A stretch of 64,000 nt of DNA from Cymodocea nodosa (taxonomy: Eukaryota; Streptophyta; Magnoliopsida; Alismatales; Cymodoceaceae): the NCBI GenBank assembly GCA_036874045.1, contig CM072347.1:3846501-3910500 (forward strand), in the 5' to 3' direction. A program made the translations under genes and the position numbers. Under the pieces are notes generated by a model. It did no database searches, was not told where the DNA came from, and saw nothing but the letters and a program-made list of their open reading frames with translations. This document shows, piece after piece, positions 59,281 through 64,000 of the stretch. How positions within the stretch are numbered: the first letter of the stretch is position 1; each line of letters opens with the position of its first letter.

Positions 59281-61011
59281 AAGTTGACAAAACTTTGTAG
59301 AAATCTACTTAGACTGCAAAGGAAGATGAACATCTATTTCTGGCAACTGTTACCAACTTCAATTCTAAATCTTGGCTGTTGGATTCCGAATGCACAAACC
59401 ATATGACATATGACAGAAGTTTGTTTGTCAATTTATATTCTACTGAGGTAACTCAAGTTAGAATTGGTAATGGTGAGAGGTTGCCTGCAATTGGTTGAGG
59501 AACAATCACCTTAACTACCAACAATGCTAGATATTTTCTGTCTGATGTCTTGTTAGTTCCTAAGCTTGATAAGTGTTGGTCAACTAATGGAAGATGGATA
59601 TAAATTGCATTTTGAGGATCATTGGTATCACATTTTTGATAATCACAGTGGCAAGTTATTTTCTGTGAAAATGACTAAACGTTCATTCTCATTGAATGTA
59701 AAAAATTCAGTTGTTAATTATATGGGGCAGCATTGTTTGGAAGATTAGTGGCACAGATGCTTGGGGTATTGCAACTCAGACCGATTAATTCTATTGGCTA
59801 AAATCAGTGATGAGCAGAAATTTAAAGAAAAGGATGGAAATTGTAAAGTTTGCAAATTGGGCAAGCTGTGCAGGCATTCTTTCAAGCCTTCAGAGTGGAG
59901 GGCTACAACAAAGTTGAACCTGGTTCATTCAGACGTTGTAGGTCCAATGAGCACTGCCACACTCAAAGGTAACATGTATTTTGTTATTTTTGTAGATGAT
60001 TATACTTGTATGTGCTGGATCTACTTTACAAAGATGAAGTCTGAGGTATCTGAAATATTTAGTCGGTTCAAAAGATTTGTTGAAAATCAAAGCAATTGTA
60101 AAATGAAAATGGTGAGAACTGACAATGGATGTGAGTATGTATGTTTAGAGTTTGGAAAAATTTGTGAAGAATCAGGTATTCTGCATCAGCTCACTACACC
60201 ATATTCCCCTCAACAAAATGGTGTAAGTGAATGAAAAAATTGAACTATTCTTGACATGGCATGATTACTGCATGAAAAGCACCTCTCCAAAACATTTTGG
60301 GTAGAGGTAGCCTCCATGCAGTTTACTTGCAGAATCATCTTCCTACAAAGGCCTTGGATCTGAAAACTTCATATGAAGCTTGGTTTTGGCTTTAAACCTA
60401 GCTATCAACACATGTGCTTCTTTGGATGTGTGTGTTATGTTCATGTGCCGAGGGCAAAATGTGATAAATTGGATCCAAGAGCAGCTTTAGCTATATTTAT
60501 TGTTTATAGTGAGGTGTCAAGCTTATCGAATTTTTTATCTAGCTTTAAACAAAGTGGTTGTATCTACTGATCTGAAGTTCTTCGAGGATGACGAATGGAA
60601 GTGGAAGCAGCAGAGTTCTGAAGATCGAGTCTCACATTTATTAACTGATCAACCATTGGTTCCATCTATTGAAGACTCTACAGTTGAAGATGATGATATT
60701 GAAGATGGTGAAGAAGTGTCTGTAAGAGAGACAAGATCATTGGTTGACATTTATGCTCAACCTAATGTGGCTAATGTTGAACCGATTTCAGTTGAAGAAG
60801 CTTTGAATGATCCTTGCTAGAGAAAGGCAATGGAGGAAGAGATTGATACTATTCAGAAAATAGGGACTTGGCAATTGGTTAAACTAGATGAGAAGAAGGT
60901 TATTGGAGTGAAGTGGATATTCCAAATTAAATTGAAGTCAGATGGGTTTGTATATAAATACAAAGCAAGACTAGTAGTTAAGGACTACGTGCAAGAATAT
61001 GGAGTGGATTA
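59281..61011 (+). pseudogene. copia protease, integrase and RT start of element D
   Basis: Protease near 59370 (WLLDSECTNHMT, DSG-type site region), pre-integrase with CKLGKLCRHSF, integrase 59900-60234 (HSDVVGPMST, FVDDYTCMCWIYF, VRTDNGCEYV, YSPQQNGV: the D, D, E core), an acidic linker (60570-60790), and the RT start 60800-61011 (WIFQIKLKSDG, KARLVVK). The end is set by the insertion of element E. About four interruptions. Confidence 0.82.
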
Positions 61012-62922
61012 TGTTAGGAACGTATGACTTCACCAGAAGGGGGGTGAATGGTGAACAGTGTGAATTTAAGATTATTTTTTTACTTTACTAACTAATTTGA
61101 TTAATTAGTTTGTACAAGTAATAATCAGATATAAATATCATGCACAGCGGAAATAAAGTAAGAAACACAAAGGAATTTTAGGTGGTTCACCAATTCGGCT
61201 AGTCTACCTTCAAGGGTCACTTGGACTTCACTAAGTGTCTCAACACTTACACACTTGCACACTTACTTTTAGGTCGAAGCAAGAACCAACCACACAGAAG
61301 TTTTCAGGTATAAACTCCAGAAAATCAACACTCAGAAGTTTTCAGGTATAAACTCTAGAAAATCAACCTCTTGAGTTTTCAGGTCGAAACTCAAACCAAC
61401 AATTGAATGAAGCTTTAAGGTTGAAGCCACGAACTAAATGATCCTTCTTGGATCAGACTTTCAGCACATGGAGAGTTTTAAGAATCTTCTTGTAAATTCA
61501 ACTTTCAATCGATTCCTTGTTAAACTAAATTGAGTTTTTTTCTATATCAATAATTGATCTGCAATGTGTACTGTATTTCTGTATGTAATTGTATCTAAAA
61601 TCTCACACTTTAGCTCTACTAAATATTGAATGATCTGTCTGTATTTATGCTTGAATATCCAACGATCATATTTTCTCCTCAACGGATTTATTTTGTTGTA
61701 CTTGATTTGACTTCAGTCTCAAATATGGTAAGTTACCGTTCAGAAAGATATTTCAAGATATCCTTTCGATTTTCTTAACCTTTCAGATAGTTAGTTGTGT
61801 AACTCTCCGAAGAATGTTTGTAACTCACCGAAAGATCACTTAAGTCTTTCTGCAATGTAGGATTCCAGATCGTATAATGCGAACTGTCATTCAATCGGAT
61901 ACTTGCAATTGTAACTTACCGAATAGTTATTTAACTGTCGGATAGTTAGCTACAGTAACCTTCCGTTAACTTTCCAATTGCTTTAATTCAGCACGTGCAT
62001 AAAAGACTGACTTAAGTTTCGGATGGTTATATCTGTAACTTACCGAAACGTTTCAAGATTTCGGATAATTATCTTTCTAACTCTCTGAAAATTTATTTGA
62101 GCTTCTATCTGGATTTCTGCATGTGGGAAATTCAATGACTTAAATTTTAGATAGTTAAACTGTAACTCACCGAAACTCTTTTGAAATTTCGGATAGTTAT
62201 CTAACTCTCCAATTTTTCCTTTTAAGCTTTTAACTGTCGGCTTCTCCATTCTGCACGTGCGTAATAAGATGACTTAAGTTTCGAAAAGTTATACCTGTAA
62301 CTCACCGAAAAACTCGAATAGTTATCTAACTCTCCGAAAAGAAAACTCGGATAGTTATCTAACTCTTTGAAAAGTCCTTTAAGCTTCCATTCTGTATTTC
62401 TGCACGTGGTTAATTGAATGATTTAACTTTCGGATAGTTATACCTGTAACTCTTCAAAAAAGTCGGATAGTTATCTTTTTAACTCTCCGAAAAGTCCTTT
62501 AAGCTTCCAGATAGTTATCTTTCTAACTCTTCGAAAAGTCCTTTAAGCTTTCGGATAATTAACTCCTTAACTTTCTGATCATTCAATCTTTCTTAACTGT
62601 TCGATCATTTAACTCTCCGAAAATTGTCGGATAGATATCTTTCTAATTGTCCGATCATTTAACTCTCTGAAACAGTCGGATAGATATCTTTCTAACTATC
62701 CGAAAGACTTGCTGCTGCTGCTGTAAACTTACTTCTTCGGATACTTTGATCTGTAACTGTCTGATTTTTTGTAGCAGTATATTCTGAGATTAACTGCAAC
62801 CTGTTTGCTGCTTGGAATTTATATCATCTGCCTTTTGATCTTATGCTGCACTGACTTATCTGTGAAATACAATATGTTCCCTCACATAGGTTTTGCATTA
62901 TCAAAATACTCGGGTTTTAACA
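61012..62922 (-). repeat. 3' LTR of element E
   Basis: The plus strand reads TGTTAGGAACGTATGAC to CTCGGGTTTTAACA, 1911 bp. The U3 half has at least eight CGGATAGTTAT / TAACTCTCCGAAA pairs plus CACGTGC and CTTAAGT sites, more than in element C. A TATA-like GCATAAATACA on the minus strand is near 61640-61650. Confidence 0.85.
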
Positions 62923-62936
62923 ATCTCCCCCTTTTT
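62923..62936 (-). other. terminal polypurine tract of element E
   Basis: The plus strand reads ATCTCCCCCTTTTT; the element strand is AAAAAGGGGGAGAT directly before the 3' LTR, identical to element C. Confidence 0.85.
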
Positions 62937-64000
62937 TGATAATGACAAAATCATTTACATTTATTTACATGTATTTTACTCCCTAGATTATTTCTATACA
63001 TTCAGTCACACAGAAACTAAGTAAAGCAAAGATTTACAATGAATATAATACAATAAAGTTAATTTCTCGCCTTGTCTGTGTGTTGGGAAAGCTCTCCTTG
63101 CCTTCTATGTAATTTTCTATATTCTTCTCTCTCTTATTGTTATTAGATAAAAGGAGTTCCACAATTTTCTTTTGCTGAATTTTCTTCTCCCATTTTTGTC
63201 ATTAAATTTGTATCTGATGATATACCAATTTTCTGATCTCTACAATCCTGTCAGATATCATCTTGTGAAAAGAATCAAATGCATCAATATCTTCAAATAC
63301 CAATTTTTGATTTTCCATCAAATGTAGACTGTTGGTGTGTAGATCTCAATTGTTGAGATATTTTCATCACTACAGTCTATTTTCTTCTTTTCCTTTGATG
63401 TTGTGCTACTTTTCTTCTTTCTTATTCGAGCACAGTATCAATTGAAGTGTCAATTTCCTTAATCCTTGTCTGATGTCAGTTGTTGACATTCTATCATCTG
63501 AGAAGTCAGTAATTGCTCTCTTGATTTATGATATTTTTTTCTTTATTTTCGTATAATTACTGCATCATCTGTAAAAACTGAAAATAGTGAAATGCCAATA
63601 GTTAATATAGCAATTTATAAATATGCAGTTAATATTTGTAATTTCTACCACATACTCTCCCTATCTATATGGAGGTTTTCTGATTTATAATAGTAAGCTA
63701 TAGACTCTCCCCTTATATGCATGCCTTCTTTATACACTTTTATTTTGTATTGAAGTAACATTCTGAATTCTCTTTATATAGTAGGTTCTCCCCCTACTTA
63801 TATGCTTTTCCTTGCAGACAAATTTGTTGCACCTGTTCTACAAAATGAATGTCATATATGATACCAATTGAATTAAATATCAATTGTTAATCAAAAACAT
63901 CATAAAAGATTTTCAATCAATTAGCTTCTGACTCCAATTCGTTTATCTTCTCTTGGATCTTTGTTTCAAGTGGTTCTTCTATTTGTAGAAGATAATTTGA
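62937..64000 (-). other. 3' noncoding tract of element E
   Basis: The first 130 bp match element C. Beyond that it differs, with several C-runs on the plus strand (CTCTCCCCTTATATGC near 63700, TTCTCCCCCTACTTATATGC near 63786) that are purine tracts on the element strand. No gene was recognised. Confidence 0.6.

Larger units (their letters stand above)
58081..61011 (+). mobile_element. Ty1/copia element D, 5' part, cut by element E
   Basis: LTR (about 58081-58378), primer site TGGTATTAGAGCTAGG, gag with zinc knuckle, protease, integrase and the start of RT, then the LTR of element E at 61012. Its short LTR (about 0.3 kb), lack of U3 cassettes and different gag separate it from B, C and E. Lineage within copia is not settled (Ale- or Tork-like). 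It is a fossil with about seven interruptions. Confidence 0.8.
61012..64000 (-). mobile_element. SIRE-like Ty1/copia element E (3' part), inserted in D
   Basis: 3' LTR at 61012-62922 on the minus strand, then polypurine tract and 3' noncoding tract to the window end. It is the same family as C: both LTR ends, the cassette array (about 61740-62720) and the tract beside the LTR (62923-63060 against the reverse complement of 50820-50942) match. Its coding part would lie beyond 64000. The target copy on the left should be GATTA (61007-61011). Confidence 0.85.

Noticed and set aside
1-64000. tRNA, rRNA, CRISPR arrays, operons or bacterial-type signals
   Set aside because: None seen; the sequence is plant nuclear in type, and the short direct repeats are LTR modules without spacer structure.

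Overview
This is a gene-poor, AT-rich stretch of a plant nuclear genome, most likely from a eudicot. The plant call rests on the transposon lineages, their primer sites and an intron-like splice context, not on a named host gene. About 60 of the 64 kb is LTR retrotransposon sequence nested several layers deep. No tRNA, rRNA or CRISPR array was seen, and no host gene could be named.

Layout. (1) 1-5947, plus strand: the 3' part of an Athila-like Ty3/gypsy copy (copy 1), with a gag tail, an F-box gene, a long 3' noncoding tract, a polypurine tract (PPT) and an LTR. (2) 5948-13235, minus: a diverged 'putative plant transposon protein' fragment, then a worn SIRE-like Ty1/copia element (B) that holds a solo LTR of another copia family at 10645-11921. 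(3) 13236-52754, plus: a SIRE-like copia element (C) inserted in B and itself split by two Athila-like elements: copy 2 (16467-35437, minus, target duplication CTACA) in the gag region and copy 3 (38025-49871, minus, target duplication TAGTG/CAGTG) in the RT region. Copy 2 also holds a solo LTR (25533-27335, target duplication TGTGC), a copia LTR piece inside integrase (about 28600-29572) and a 604-bp inverted repeat. (4) 52752-52980: a second copy of the 229 bp that precedes element C. (5) 52981-58080: non-element sequence with a CpG-rich exon-like block at about 54620-54838. (6) 58081-61011, plus: a second kind of copia element (D), cut by (7) copia element E of the C family (61012 to the window end, minus).

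Relative ages, by eye from the first 250-300 bases of each LTR pair: C about 7%, gypsy copy 2 about 6%, gypsy copy 3 about 3% differences. This agrees with the nesting order.

Three things stand out. First, the Athila-like family carries an F-box gene with an F-box-associated region between its other genes and the 3' LTR in all three copies, which looks like a captured host gene. Second, in copies 1 and 2 the capsid-type gag lies next to this F-box gene, and in copy 2 it lies downstream of pol, while the short ORF in front of pol in copies 2 and 3 has a zinc-knuckle-like motif but no visible capsid domain. Third, LTRs of unrelated gypsy and copia families share a modular cis cassette (paired AGTTA/TAACT arms, CTTAAGTCA, CACGTG) and, in one case, a nearly identical block of about 106 bp. 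This points to exchange of regulatory DNA between superfamilies or strong shared selection on U3.
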